In this document: piece by piece, positions 36,403 to 47,913 of the stretch
Numbering within the stretch: position 1 is the stretch's first letter
How the letters are laid out: each line of letters begins with the position of its first letter
NCBI GenBank assembly: GCA_022829145.1
Contig: CM040755.1
Location: 21,163,063 to 21,227,062, forward strand
Source of the DNA: Albula goreensis
Taxonomy: Eukaryota; Chordata; Actinopteri; Albuliformes; Albulidae
Reading direction: 5' to 3'
DNA length: 64,000 nucleotides
Notes under the pieces: model-generated
The model's database searches: none
Told to the model about the DNA's origin: nothing
The model's input: the letters and a program-made list of their open reading frames with translations, nothing else
Program-made: the position numbers and the translations under genes

Positions 36403-38519
36403 GTTCTCCTGCGAGTGCTGGGTGCAATCATCTAAAATTTTGAATATTGTTCTAACCTTACTTGTCAGTATTGGTGGGGCGTAGATATCAAAGATCTGAA
36501 ACCACTACAAAGGAAGGATGAAGCCAGTGTTCCTCCATGAAGTGATAGTAGTCGCCATGCCAGATAGCAATGACCATCAGAGATCCCATTGGGTCAAGCC
36601 TTAAAGTCTAATTACATTTGTCCAGTACAGTTTCCAGGAAGATGCTAGCTCACTGATGTCCAGAGATAGCTTTTTTGACCCTAGCCCACTGTGGCCATCC
36701 TGGTCATTTATCACCAAAGCCAACTTGAGCTGGTAGCGTTTTGGGCCTTCTGAGGTCTCCTGGCTTCAGGGGCCATCTGCTCTTAATTACAGATGATTGT
36801 AAACTGCTCAGTACTGCCACGAGTGTGATTATGACAATGACATATTACAACAGTAAAATATGGTTGCTTTACAATGTATTACATACAGACATACATATTA
36901 CTATAACTACTTTCTGTGACTAAAATACAATTTTCCATAAGACCTACATGTAATTTGAATTCGTTATAAAAGTGAATGCCTAGCAATTAATATATGTATG
37001 ACTTCATGTTTTTCTTTTTGAAATGTAAATAATAAAAGCCTTTAGTCACAGTAATTAATTGTTTATCTTTTTTTTAACACCAAGGTGACATGCAACTTGA
37101 AGTGGTGATGCCATTCATGTGCAAATTATGAGCGAGCAAACGCTTTTAAATCATTTTTCAAAGCTGTGGGCTGTTGTATTTAAGAGTGGTGAAAAGCCAG
37201 ACCAACTCAGAGGCACTTAACATGGCTTATGCCTCACCTTTCATCTTTCTTTTAGATTAAAACATCATCCCACTCATTTAAAGCAGCTAGACTCAATTTC
37301 AGGATGCCTGAATGAACACTCGGAAGAGGTCAAGTACATGGCAAGTGAACACAATGCAAGAATACAGAGGTTTAAGATCTGTATAACATCAAAGCACATG
37401 GAGAGTAAAATAAGACACTTCATGATCAGCAATTACGATTCTCAAATATTGAAGCGCCCCCAACCCCATTAAGCTGGTACACTTCAAAATAACATATTAA
37501 AATAACACTCAACTCACTTCTGAGTCTGTAGTAAAAGAAGTTTTGTTGAATGAAACCTCCTTAACATATTCTCAGTTGACATCCTTCAAAGCAGAAATAA
37601 ATTGACTGTTGAAGGATATGGCAGGACTTTTTTTTCCTTAGTGGCCAAGGTCAATTAAAGGAGGAGGCATTAGCAATCAAAACTGACACTGAAGATCGAC
37701 TATGGTGATTACAAATACGCGGATGGGAAACCTTAAAGGTGATTAATCATGATTTATTGAATTAATTAAAAAAAATGAAACAGCAATCCATACCTTAAAT
37801 ATGTTAAATAAGTTCTGGATATTAGAATGAATTATCTTGTTAAAATCCTTACTGATTGCAAATATTTTCTGGAGGAAGACAGCACTAGTTCTCTTGGATC
37901 AATTTATAAAATAATTTAAAAAGCACACACCTCTAATTAGTCTTTACATTGTGTCGTTGACACTTCTGGATATTATTTTTAAAATATAATTTAGATTAAG
38001 AGTTTGACCTCATTCTAAGATTATCACTAGAAACTACTCAGTTAGAAGCAGTGGAAAGAGAAATGACATATTGAAATACTACATATTGTGAAAAATTGTG
38101 CGATTTGATTAGTTTACCAGCTTTTGATTGGCTGGTAAGGGTGTTTATTGATGCATCAGTATGTTTCCCATATGGTATTACCAATTGAAACCTGGAGCAC
38201 CATGTTCATTAGAATAAGTAACAGATTCATGTCAGAGTGACAACCTGGTCAGGCACACAGTACCATAAGATTATGAGCCTGATGAGGCTGTCATTCCCAT
38301 GACCATATGATTACAAAGTAACTGATATTCACTCAGCTCTGAAGCACAGTTCAATTAAATTCACATGTATACATGTTCCCATACCTATATTTTAGCAGTG
38401 CATGATGCTGTATTTATTTTATTGTTGTTAAGCCTAAAATGCAAACTGAATCATATACAGAATGGGAATATTTTATTATAATATTGATTGGGGAAAAAGA
38501 ATAATGCTCTTTTCACATT
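36403..38519. other. Unique non-coding sequence
   Basis: No gene or known repeat is recognised. If the Myb-like fragment was part of a transposon, 36403-36800 would be its 5' side, but no terminal repeats are visible. A complex block around 37620-37770 contains GGTGATTAATCATGATT-type words. Confidence 0.45.
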
Positions 38520-38720
38520 AACATCTGTGGTTTCTCTGCATGGTGCAGAGTGATTCTCTCGCCTCTTCTCATATGGTTATTTTTCAAGCGCTAATCACCC
38601 TGCATATTTTACATTGGAATGCCTCTGTGTCATATCTCTGTACCTCCTCAAATTACTCTTTTCTCTAATTAGGCCAATGAGTGAGCGGGAAAAAAAACAC
38701 TTAGCCCCCTCCCAAGGCAT
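38520..38720. other. Candidate conserved non-coding block
   Basis: A complex, repeat-free stretch with CAAGCGCTAATCACCC, a CTCTAATTAGGCCAATGAG homeodomain-plus-CCAAT type cluster (about 38663-38681) and GTGAGCGGG. There is no open frame of note. The composition suits a deeply conserved enhancer, but this is inference from motif density only. Confidence 0.3.
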
Positions 38721-38832
38721 TCATTTATTTTCTCATGTTCTCACAGAAAAAAAAAGAATACTTAACCTTTCATAAGCACAATTCACAAATGAACTGAAGA
38801 ACCAGTGCCGATCTCATGGGAGCAATGAAAAT

Positions 38833-38833
<1 letters not shown>

Positions 38834-38930
<97 letters not shown>

Positions 38931-38939
38931 CTGTGTGTG
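38834..38939. repeat. (TG)n microsatellite, about 105 bp
   Basis: A long TG run with single TT and CT interruptions in its right part. The open frames here on both strands are the repeat read as Val-Cys or His-Thr. Confidence 0.98.
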
Positions 38940-40057
38940 CTGGAGTATATGTGTGTGGGGGTCATCGGAGGGGAGGGGGTTATCATTCATTTCACAGGTG
39001 GAAAGATTCTTGGTTTTTCTTTGTTTTGTTGGCTTGGAGGGCCAGTGGATTCTAAGTTGTAAGCAGAGGTGTGCCTGACTTCCCATGCATACTTCATTAC
39101 CCGTAAGACAAATGCAGGAAACACATCAGCTGTGTCAGATCAGCTGTCGTCTCAATGGAGAGGCCCCTGTAATCGTATGATTTGCTTTAGGGCAGTTTCC
39201 ATAGTGTGAAGCACATGGGCTCCTTGACTTCCTTTGACCTCCATCAAAGAGCCTCTCCTTCTAGTCCTGCAGTAAGTAGACATAATGCTTCCTTTCGTTC
39301 CCACAGTCAGTTTCTCAAAGGGATAAAGCTAGAGGGGGAGGGAAACTATTTTAAGCCTTTTGTCATCAACACTTGCCCCCCTCCCCCCAACCCCTACCAA
39401 AAATCTGACAGAGCTTTTAATTTTTTTTTTTTTTCAAGTGACAAGTTTCAGGGTCTAATCCACACATTTTTGGTTGTCACTGTCAAAAAAAGAATGTAAG
39501 CAGACACGTGTCCTGTCAAGTGACAGTAAAGGTGAGGCTTTGCTTACGTGGAGAGGAATGTACAAAACACAGCACCATTCCATGGCCTTTTCACAAAGCG
39601 CCACACAAAATCAATTAAAAGGAAAAGACCTTTGTTTTGAGACACTCCAGACATCCCTTGAGGTGTGCATGTGAAAAAATAATGTCAAGATCAGGTTGAT
39701 GTGTTTTCATGATAAAGCATTGCACATTGTGTAGCTTCTCATGGACCCTGTCATGATTGACAAACTGTAAACCGTTAGTGAGAGAATGAGCTGAGAAAAG
39801 AATCCCACAGGGCACTGATTGTAATTAAATGTACCTGAAGCAGTTTAGTATTTTAACAATGGAATCCACACAATATGTGTCCTTCCAATTCACCATTTTG
39901 TGCAGCACAAACTTATTTGGGTTATAACCTACAAAACACAAGGTTACTGTATTGAACCAAAAAAAAAAATGACTTAATATTACTATTACGGTCTGTGTCA
40001 ACCCCATGTGAAGTCAATTGTAATTGAAGCCAGTATTCATGTAATATGTGTGGTTGG
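38940..40057. other. Unique non-coding sequence
   Basis: A T-run lies at 39421-39434. C-rich runs near 39374-39392 are G-rich on the other strand. The 97-codon plus-strand frame at 39206-39499 has no recognisable domain. Confidence 0.5.
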
Positions 40058-40097
40058 TGACGCATATGTGTGAGGTATGCGTGAGGTGTGCGTGAGA
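40058..40097. repeat. Short GTGAGGTATGC-type tandem repeat
   Basis: Three degenerate units of about 11 bases (ATGTGTGAGGT, ATGCGTGAGGT, GTGCGTGAGAA). Confidence 0.65.
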
Positions 40098-40989
40098 ATG
40101 TGGTTGCACTAGGCCCTTAGATACCCTTTAATGCTGTTTTTTTCTGAATAGTCATACGTCTTTTAATATTCATTTGCCTTTGTCTATTTGATTCAAGGGT
40201 GGCACAAAGTGCATCAATGGGCATCAATGTAAGCTTCAGTAGGTGGGCAAAGTGATGCATGGCACTCAGCCATTGCTGCAGAATTCACTTATCTTCTGAG
40301 GATGCTACCATCACAGGGAATGACAGGGCCATCTGAAGTCCATCTCATCATATAACTCTTTAATAACACTGAGTACACTCAAGAGAAGGTCAAACTTTAT
40401 TCAACAATCATTTTACCTCACATTCAGAAGACAAGAGGATTAAATATGGCAAGTATTTTCAGCAAGGCATTTTGTGAAACCTCCAAGAACAAGAAAGGAC
40501 ATGAAATGTGTCTTACATGATATTTCATTCAAAAGGATGCTCTCAGATTTAAGGCATAGGGCAAATAAAAACTTTGTATTCATACAGTATTTCCACAATT
40601 GTCTTACACAGAGGTACAACTTCCCATGCAATATCAAAACTGCACTCAGGGCAATATATAAGGCAGACACATCATGCATATTGAGTCCATATGTCCTGAC
40701 TATAAGGGAAAATATGTACACAGCATTAAAATTATAATTTTAACATTTACAACAGGTTTGAACATGGAATTACTACTTAATAATGTATTTATTACAAATG
40801 ACATAATATGGTATAAATGTTGTATGTTGAAACCAAGAAAGATTTTGTTCTCTGGATTCATCTACATGAACACATTTTTAACAATATATGCAGTTAATTT
40901 TGTGACCTGTCATGAGTTACTGCATTAATGTACGCATACATTATAAACTGATATCCCATAAGGATGGGATTATGCTACATAGTATGCTA

Positions 40990-40990
<1 letters not shown>
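40098..40990. other. Unique AT-rich non-coding sequence
   Basis: Opposite-strand open frames at 40440-40737 (93 and 87 codons) overlap one another. Neither resembles a known protein. Confidence 0.5.
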
Positions 40991-41026
<36 letters not shown>

Positions 41027-41063
41027 AGTAGTAGTAGTAGAATTTTGCTATATATATATATAT
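40991..41063. repeat. Compound GTT, TAG and TA microsatellites
   Basis: Twelve GTT units, then about five TAG units, then, after a short spacer, a (TA)n run at 41048-41063. Confidence 0.95.
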
Positions 41064-41849
41064 GTACTTTTAAAAAATTATATGTGCTTTAAAAAAAGAC
41101 AAAAATAGAGTAATTGACAATTATGGGAAATACCCCCAGTGCCCACAGTAAAACCTGTGATATGTACTTTAAAATAAATAAGTGATTAAATAAACATCTG
41201 AAAAGCCAAGATATACACTTCAGAAACATGTAAGAGAATATGAGGAATATGTTTGGTCCTGACAGCTTTATCTTCCAAAATGCTTAACTGGATCATTACC
41301 ATTGCGCACTACAGAGACTCTTGCCTGGTGGGTAAACACCTGTTGAGGGCTGAGCAGACTGTTGAGCATATTTACATCCAGAGTGAAATATAACTGCTTT
41401 TCTCTAATACGCAGGATCAGGCACATCAGTGGCTCAGTTGCTTCTTACCCTGAATGAAAATTAAGTACACATCACAGAAACAGAAATCAGGAATGGCAGA
41501 ATTCAAGACATTTTGTAAATCACATCAAGGAGTAGCAAAAAAAGGTCAAAGTGCCATGTTTCTGAAATTATGGCATTTACATTTGATTTCATGCACATTC
41601 ATTTTATTTAATCTTTTTTATTGCTTTATATTTCATTATTTAAAAAGAAAAAAAACATGTATTATTCTTTATGTACACAGCACGTTCACTAAATTAAGCT
41701 ATTCCTTTTTTTGTTGGAAAATCTGTAGTTTTTTAAATGAATGACTGATGTATGGCATAGGAATATTATTCATGCATATGAAGTACTTCAAATGTGTTTG
41801 CAAAACACAAGATTGATTGAGGAAATGAGGCTTTTTAATGCGATTGTAT
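41064..41849. other. Unique AT-rich non-coding sequence
   Basis: A 96-codon plus-strand open frame (41454-41744) ends in a Phe/Leu-rich segment caused by T-rich DNA. No family is recognised. Confidence 0.5.
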
Positions 41850-42060
41850 AGCTTTTTCCACAGAGGCAGGAGTGATGTTAAAACTTCTCTGTGCGCAAGC
41901 CAAATCTATTTATCACAGTGCCTGTCATGCATTTTATCTTGATGCTGCTGACATGTTCGATGTCACAGCTAATTATGGGAGCAATACATATCCACATCAA
42001 TAAATGGCAGGACAGCACAGGAGTGATTTCTTCAGTAATGACTGAGGACAGGTTTTAAAG
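41850..42060. other. Candidate conserved non-coding block
   Basis: Complex sequence with TTTATCACAGTGCCTGTCAT, GATGCTGCTGACATG and CAGCTAATTATGGGAG (a homeodomain-type TAATTA core) and no low complexity. No coding potential is seen. Conservation is inferred from the style of the sequence only. Confidence 0.3.
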
Positions 42061-42959
42061 TTGGAAAGTCATGCATATTAAACCCAGCCTTTGCTTGTCC
42101 ACAAATAAATAAGGCTTGGGCTAAATAAACATTGGCTTTTATTGGCCTAATAAAAACCCTGATAATCATTTGTCGAGCTCTTTGTCCACTGTAGTGGTTT
42201 AGTGTAGCGCCATTGTGACTCAAGTGTGCATGCCTCTATCCTTGCCTCATTTAGCGTTCATTTGAATGAGAAGTCAGTGATGATTAATGGCCTGATATTG
42301 ACTTTTTTTTTTTTTTTTTTTGGGGGTGGGTGAATTTTGACTTAATGCAAACAACCGTTAATTTAAAGCAAAGTATCTTGGTGACCTGCAACTGTTTCTA
42401 ATGTTTGTTTGGAGAAGTAACCAATATTTAGCATGGATGGCTATTATTTGGACGTAAGTGAAAGATACATTTTTTCTTATGCATAAAATACAAACAAAAA
42501 TATTTTTTGTAAGAAATACATATTCACACATGTTAATGGAGGAATCCGTGAAGGAGAGAGAAGCTAGCTTGGTATTTCGATTTGTTAGGAACTGCCAGCA
42601 TCAGCTTCAACAATGAAACAGACTGATGAAGGCACAACAGATAATTTTAGGTTTGACATGCCACAAAAACATGCACAAACTCACTGAAGCTTAGCCCAGT
42701 GTTTTGGTTGCAATGGCTCAGCTTCACTCAGCCAGCTAGCTACTTATTTTTCATCTGACTAATCAGAATGGCACCACATCATTTCCTAGTGACAACCCAG
42801 ACCATCAGGACAGCTGAGTGCCATAGTCCTCCTGCAAAACTCTGACCTATAAATCTAGTACAGTTCCTAATTACCTGAGTAAAAGAACAATTGAGCAGTA
42901 TAAAAAAGAATTCAGCTTTTTTTTTCTCTGATTATGGGAAGACACATTCCTTTGCCATT
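42061..42959. other. Unique non-coding sequence with a T20 tract
   Basis: A run of about 20 T followed by G5 lies at 42303-42329. Nothing else is recognised. Confidence 0.55.
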
Positions 42960-43390
42960 CAACAGATGCCTCTGCAGCTAACTGGAATATTTTCAAAGCT
43001 TCCCTAAACAGCTGGATCACATCCACGTGGAAGATGCACCGCTGTCATCCTGAATTTAACACTCCAGCAAACGCAGCTCGGTGGCAGGGGGCATGATCTA
43101 CGTGATAAATCGAGGGCGCCTTTGAAAGGAGGGGACCTTTTGGCTTTCACTAATTAATGGCAAGAAGTCCGGACTGCACTTTTTTTGTGATGTTGGCTCA
43201 TGATGACTTTTGGGGAGCATAAGCACCTTAGCGCCAGCCCCCAGACCCCTGCTCCCCAGCCCTTGGATGGATTTTAGCCTGGAGTCATTTTCTGCATCTT
43301 GGCCATACTCCAGAGGTCTGGCTTTGGCAGTCACCTAGGCACACATCTGCTCTGATTAATCGCCAGCCTCTTCACACTCAAAACTGTCTT
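42960..43390. other. Candidate conserved non-coding block, GC-richer
   Basis: This block is richer in G+C and CpG than its surroundings. It carries ATCCACGTGGAAG (an E-box CACGTG), CGCCTTTGAAAGG (a TCF/LEF-like CTTTGAA at about 43120), CACTAATTAATGG and CTCTGATTAATCGCC. A 78-codon minus-strand frame covers part of it but lacks any recognised domain. Enhancer identity is inferred. Confidence 0.35.
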
Positions 43391-44790
43391 CAGTAAAGCG
43401 AAACCCCAGGCAGTAAGTCACTCCAGCAGAGCTCCAACACTGCAAAATTACAAAGGATGAACCAAGGTGATTTTGTAAAGAGAAGGGCAACAAAACAATA
43501 ATGTATTAAAATTAGCCCCCATACATCGTATCATTACAAAATAGGTAAGCAAAGCAAACCTGTCAGCAGTGTTTTCCACACTAATTTGCTATTAGGGATT
43601 AGGGAGAAACAAGCAAATAGACAACTTATATTTTGAAAAAGATCAAATAGTTAGTGCAGGTGTGTAAGTCACAGAAACAGCAAAAATATTTGAACTTTTA
43701 AGAGACTGACACTGATCACCATAATCACTAAAACACAAAACAGCAACATGAAAAATGACCACAAAATTAAATTGTAAATATATGTGACTCAGTCTTAACA
43801 ATGACAGAACATTATGATGTCCACAAAGCTGAACATCTAAACACGGTAGTGGATCTGTTATGGTATGGCCAGCCATCTCATGGAAGTAAGGTTAAAATAC
43901 TGGAGCCTTTTCTCTTTGAAGTATGGTCTACTACCCCACTAGATACAGTTCCAATTGATAAAGTGTATTCCAAGAAGAACTGAAACTGTTCTGAAGACAA
44001 AATTTGGTCAGACTCTTTATTAGTCATTAACTGTTCATATAGAGTTTGCTATTTGGTATTTTTATTGTTAATTAAAAAATAATAATTCCAGCTACAATGG
44101 GTGATCTTGAGTACGAGTGCCGTCTGTGAATTGTGGATTGTGGTGCATTTACACTACCATCTGCTGGTGATGTTTACATATCACATCCTCTTCTCATGGA
44201 TGGATATAAAGCAGGTATGGTTTGAACAGAAAAAAAGAGGGACAGATGAAATCAAAATCCAACCCTTTGTATTTTGCAAAGTCAGGTTGCACAAGCCCAA
44301 AAATACCATCTCTTCTCAATATTTTATCAATTTTGATTTGCAGGCAGGCATTGGGAGGCCAATCAGAAACCCAAGAAAGTACTTTTTAGCAGAGTAATCC
44401 AATACATGTTGAGGAACCCTATCTATCAAGCAACACAGATATATTTAAAAGGTAGTTTTAGGCATCTTCTTAGGCAGTTACTGAGTGAATCTGCTTATGT
44501 CAACTGTTATAACTGTTATGTCTTACTTATTGTAGTTTGGTAAATCTGAGTATCAAACAAAATCACCAGAGACCTAACTGTTTGTAAATGCACTCTTTTT
44601 TTAAAGACATAGAGTTCTGATCCCTGAAATATGTTGGATCAAAATGTAATAATTTAGAAGATTGAGGTTCTATTGATATTATTTTATCAATGGTAAGTTT
44701 TTTACTGACAGTGCATAAAATGAATTTCTCACATAGTATACAGTGTATCAGTAAGATGTTTAATGTTGTGCTTGTAGCAGCCAAGCCAAG
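43391..44790. other. Unique AT-rich non-coding sequence
   Basis: A CTCF-core-like word with one mismatch lies on the minus strand at 44154-44167 (CCAGCAGATGGTAG). The open frames at 43801-43983 and 44101-44397 are not recognised. Confidence 0.5.
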
Positions 44791-44818
44791 CAATATGTCA
44801 ATATATATTGACATATTG
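44791..44818. repeat. 28-bp perfect palindrome
   Basis: CAATATGTCAATAT and its reverse complement abut with no spacer, so the 28 bases read the same on both strands. Two further CACATATTG copies follow directly to about 44841. Open frames on opposite strands therefore share the residues MSIYIDIL. Confidence 0.95.
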
Positions 44819-46680
44819 TTCACATATTGTCACATATTGTTTGTTAGGTGGATACATCCAGAATATTATCAGAGGTAAAATGGTGAGGTAAACCTAATTA
44901 AAGAAGTAAATCTATTTTAAGACTTTAACCTTATTTGAACAAATAGGTTAATCAGAAAAGGGAAATCATAGTAAACAACCAAACTGAAGATACAATTGAG
45001 AAATGAGCACCCCCAGGTTCATAGTGTACCATGTTCTTAAACCCAGAGTAACAGGTTTCTGTTTTGTACAAGCCTGAGTCCATTGATCTATTCCTAAAAT
45101 AAAAGTGCTTTGATCCCTCCCTATTGACTCTCAGACATACCTTCCATACACTACTGAATTCTTATGAAGTAAAGTTCTTCCCAAAATATTTCAGCACAGG
45201 AAACCTGGCATAATGAATTATGAACAGATGCATGTGTATAGATTTTTTATTCCATTATAATTTTAAAGTATCCTGTCTATGGTCATTGATAATGACCCAA
45301 AACATGATATCTACCATTTTAAGATGACCCAGTAAGTCCCCCATTGGCACTCAAGTGTAAATGGTTGAAAAGGAGAAAGAAGAAAATGGCCATTTTATTT
45401 TAAGTACATGTTTGCCCTACAGTCCATATTTCCAGATGAATGAATGTCAATTAAACTGTAAGATATGTGTTGTGGACTGAATAGTGGAATTAAGAGGGAA
45501 AAAAGGTTAAACAGATAATCAATAAAAGTTTAGAAGAATTTAGGCATTCAAAATTTCTAATTGAAGCAATATATCCATGTTTTCCATAATTTATAGCTTT
45601 TCCTCGTTCATTATGGCTAGTGATATACACTGCCTTACTTTATTAATTTATTTATTTTTTGTTATTTCAAACTGAATTATCATTGCTGCCTCAGGCTTTT
45701 TCACAATGTGGCTGAGTTTGTGATTTGGTGCCCAAACTGAGATGTTCTGATTTTCAGAATACATTAGATGCTTATATACTAGTGAATAAAGGATCCTTGG
45801 AATGGTGGGTTGATCGCAAGAAAAAAAAAAAAAAAACAAAACTTCCTTTTTCAGTGAAATCATTTTGGCCAATTACCACTGAGAAACCTTGAGTTGAAAT
45901 ATAATGTATCAGCCTGTGTGACTGTCAGTAGTGTTGCATGTTGTATATTGACACTATATAATCCTAGGACAGTGTCTGAGTGGATGTGTCTTTGAGCTCA
46001 TTCATTAAACAACCCTGTGTAGCTCATCAACTACTTATATTCTTGGCACATCCAACAATAATATTTAGTTCAGATATTTCTGAGCTGATATTAATGTCCT
46101 CAGAACAGAAAACAAGGGGTCAAGGAGATGAGTAATGTACCCACATATAATCACATGCAACATAATGCAATCATTATGTGCGATCACATATCATTATACA
46201 CATTCCGAGGTAAAATGGATGATTGGCAGCACTGAAATATGCATGATTAATGTTCATTTCACTAGAATTATCCTGAATTGCTGATATCTTTGTGACATCA
46301 CATTCAGTACATGAATTCTGTATGAAGCAATAGCTACTTTTTTCTCCTCTGACATTAACCTAATTACTTACTGAATTATTAAGACTATTCTGTCTCTTCC
46401 TGCTCTGCTATTTTCCCAATCTGTACTGCTGCATTCTTTAAGTATATACTAAACTACAGGTGACCTTGTTGTGAGGACTTGTAACTATTTATGACAACAT
46501 AATTAAACATTATTGACACTGATGTCTAAACACTGCTGGTCACAAAAAAGACAGTGTATCACTGGCCTGAAAATACATTTTTTGTATTTTCGTATTCACT
46601 GTAGTCAAATTCCTGACATTGCAACTGGACACACAATCTCTGTGCTTATTATGGATGAAATGGAAAACAAAACATGCCAG
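44819..46680. other. Unique AT-rich non-coding sequence
   Basis: A poly-A tract of about 17 lies at 45820-45836 and TTTATT words at 45640-45660. No gene or repeat family is recognised. Confidence 0.55.
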
Positions 46681-46800
46681 GCTAATCGTGAGCAATTAAA
46701 TAGTCCCGTTTCATCTAATGTGTTAAATGTTTATCTAATAGATGGCTTTGGAGATAAACATTTATCTCACAGTTTGCCTGTGTCACAATGTTGGAAGCTT
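46681..46800. promoter_or_regulatory. Candidate regulatory block with forkhead-type inverted repeat
   Basis: A perfect 13-bp inverted repeat, TAAATGTTTATCT (46724-46736) and AGATAAACATTTA (46752-46764), is separated by 15 bases. Each arm contains a forkhead-like TGTTTA/TAAACA core and a GATA-like AGATAA/TTATCT. It sits in complex unique DNA. The motifs are visible. Binding and function are inferred. Confidence 0.35.
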
Positions 46801-47886
46801 GACCTTTTAATAGATTAGTTTGTCTTGGCTGTTCCATCATTCAGACAGTGAGGAACAACAGCAAGTCAAATGTGGCACAAACTGCCATTTCTCATGGTAA
46901 TACTTGTGTTTAAGGGTTTGGCTCTATTGCTGCAGGGATGCAAGACCACCCATTCTTTTAAGCATCAAAAGCTGCAAATGTTTCTGTGAGCATGAAATTA
47001 AACTTGATTACGGGCATTTACATGGGCAAATTATAAGCATTAGCCCGCATTTTTATTATCCAAATCATCAACTTTATTCTGTGGAGATCATAAGGAACTC
47101 TGAAGATTGCTGTTATATATCTGTTTTCATCCATGTTCAACCAGGCAATCACTGTGTGTTTTAGAACTTGATTTCACCATTTAGAATAGTTGGCCTAATA
47201 ACATGTTACAATGAAGAGATGCTCACAATTTCACTCTCTGATTGGCTTCTGTACATCTGTACACAGTTAGTCTATGTAAATAACCACACTTTTATAGCTG
47301 CCAATCCCAGAATAAGAGAAGCACAGTTCAGATCCCAGGGTGGTCTCCACAGCCATAATACTGCTGTTATAATCTGCAATCCTACTCTTTCAATATGGAC
47401 CATTCAGCCTGACAGCACATGGCAGTTTGTAACAGTTCACACATCTGCAGTGTGGAAAGAGGCAGGGGTTAGTTGTCACAGACACAGGAGAGCATGGCTT
47501 CCTTTTGCTGGATCTGTAGGAGAGGCTCACTATGCTGGGCTGTGAAGTTTGGATTGAGGGTGGGAGCACAGGGGTCAGTGCAGCACTGAGACTAAACTTG
47601 TGACGTCCTTTAGCGATCTGTGGTCTTCTATATCTGTATGTCTGACCTCCATAGTCCCTTTTGTAAATTCAGTGGGCTCTGAATGTTCTTGTGCTGTGAA
47701 TTAGTGTAAGTATCTCAAACTGAGTGAGTTATTAAATGCCAGGGCTACCATTCTGCTGAATCACATGAACACAGTCCGTGCCCTAGACATAAATAAATAA
47801 ATCTCTCCCACTGATATTCCATTAGAGTAAATGCACTCCCTGTATTCCTGTAAAATGTGCAATTCACTCTTAGGGCTGGAGGCAAA
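46801..47886. other. Unique non-coding sequence, candidate conserved block 46.9-47.16 kb
   Basis: The stretch includes GATTACGGGCATTTACATGG and AAGCATTAGCCCGCA, complex words without repeats. The 125-codon plus-strand open frame at 47168-47545 has no recognisable domain. Confidence 0.4.
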
Positions 47887-47913
47887 CCCCCACCCCCACC
47901 CCCACCCCCACCC
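47887..47913 (-). repeat. (CCCCCA)n repeat with G-quadruplex potential
   Basis: Four CCCCCA units plus a terminal CCC give, on the minus strand, five G-runs of three to five separated by single T. This is a textbook intramolecular G-quadruplex pattern. The minus-strand poly-Gly open frame over it is an artefact. Confidence 0.95.

Noticed and set aside
47290-47345. CAGTTCAGATCCCAGGG resembling a SINE B-box
   Set aside because: No A-box upstream and no SINE body or tail downstream.
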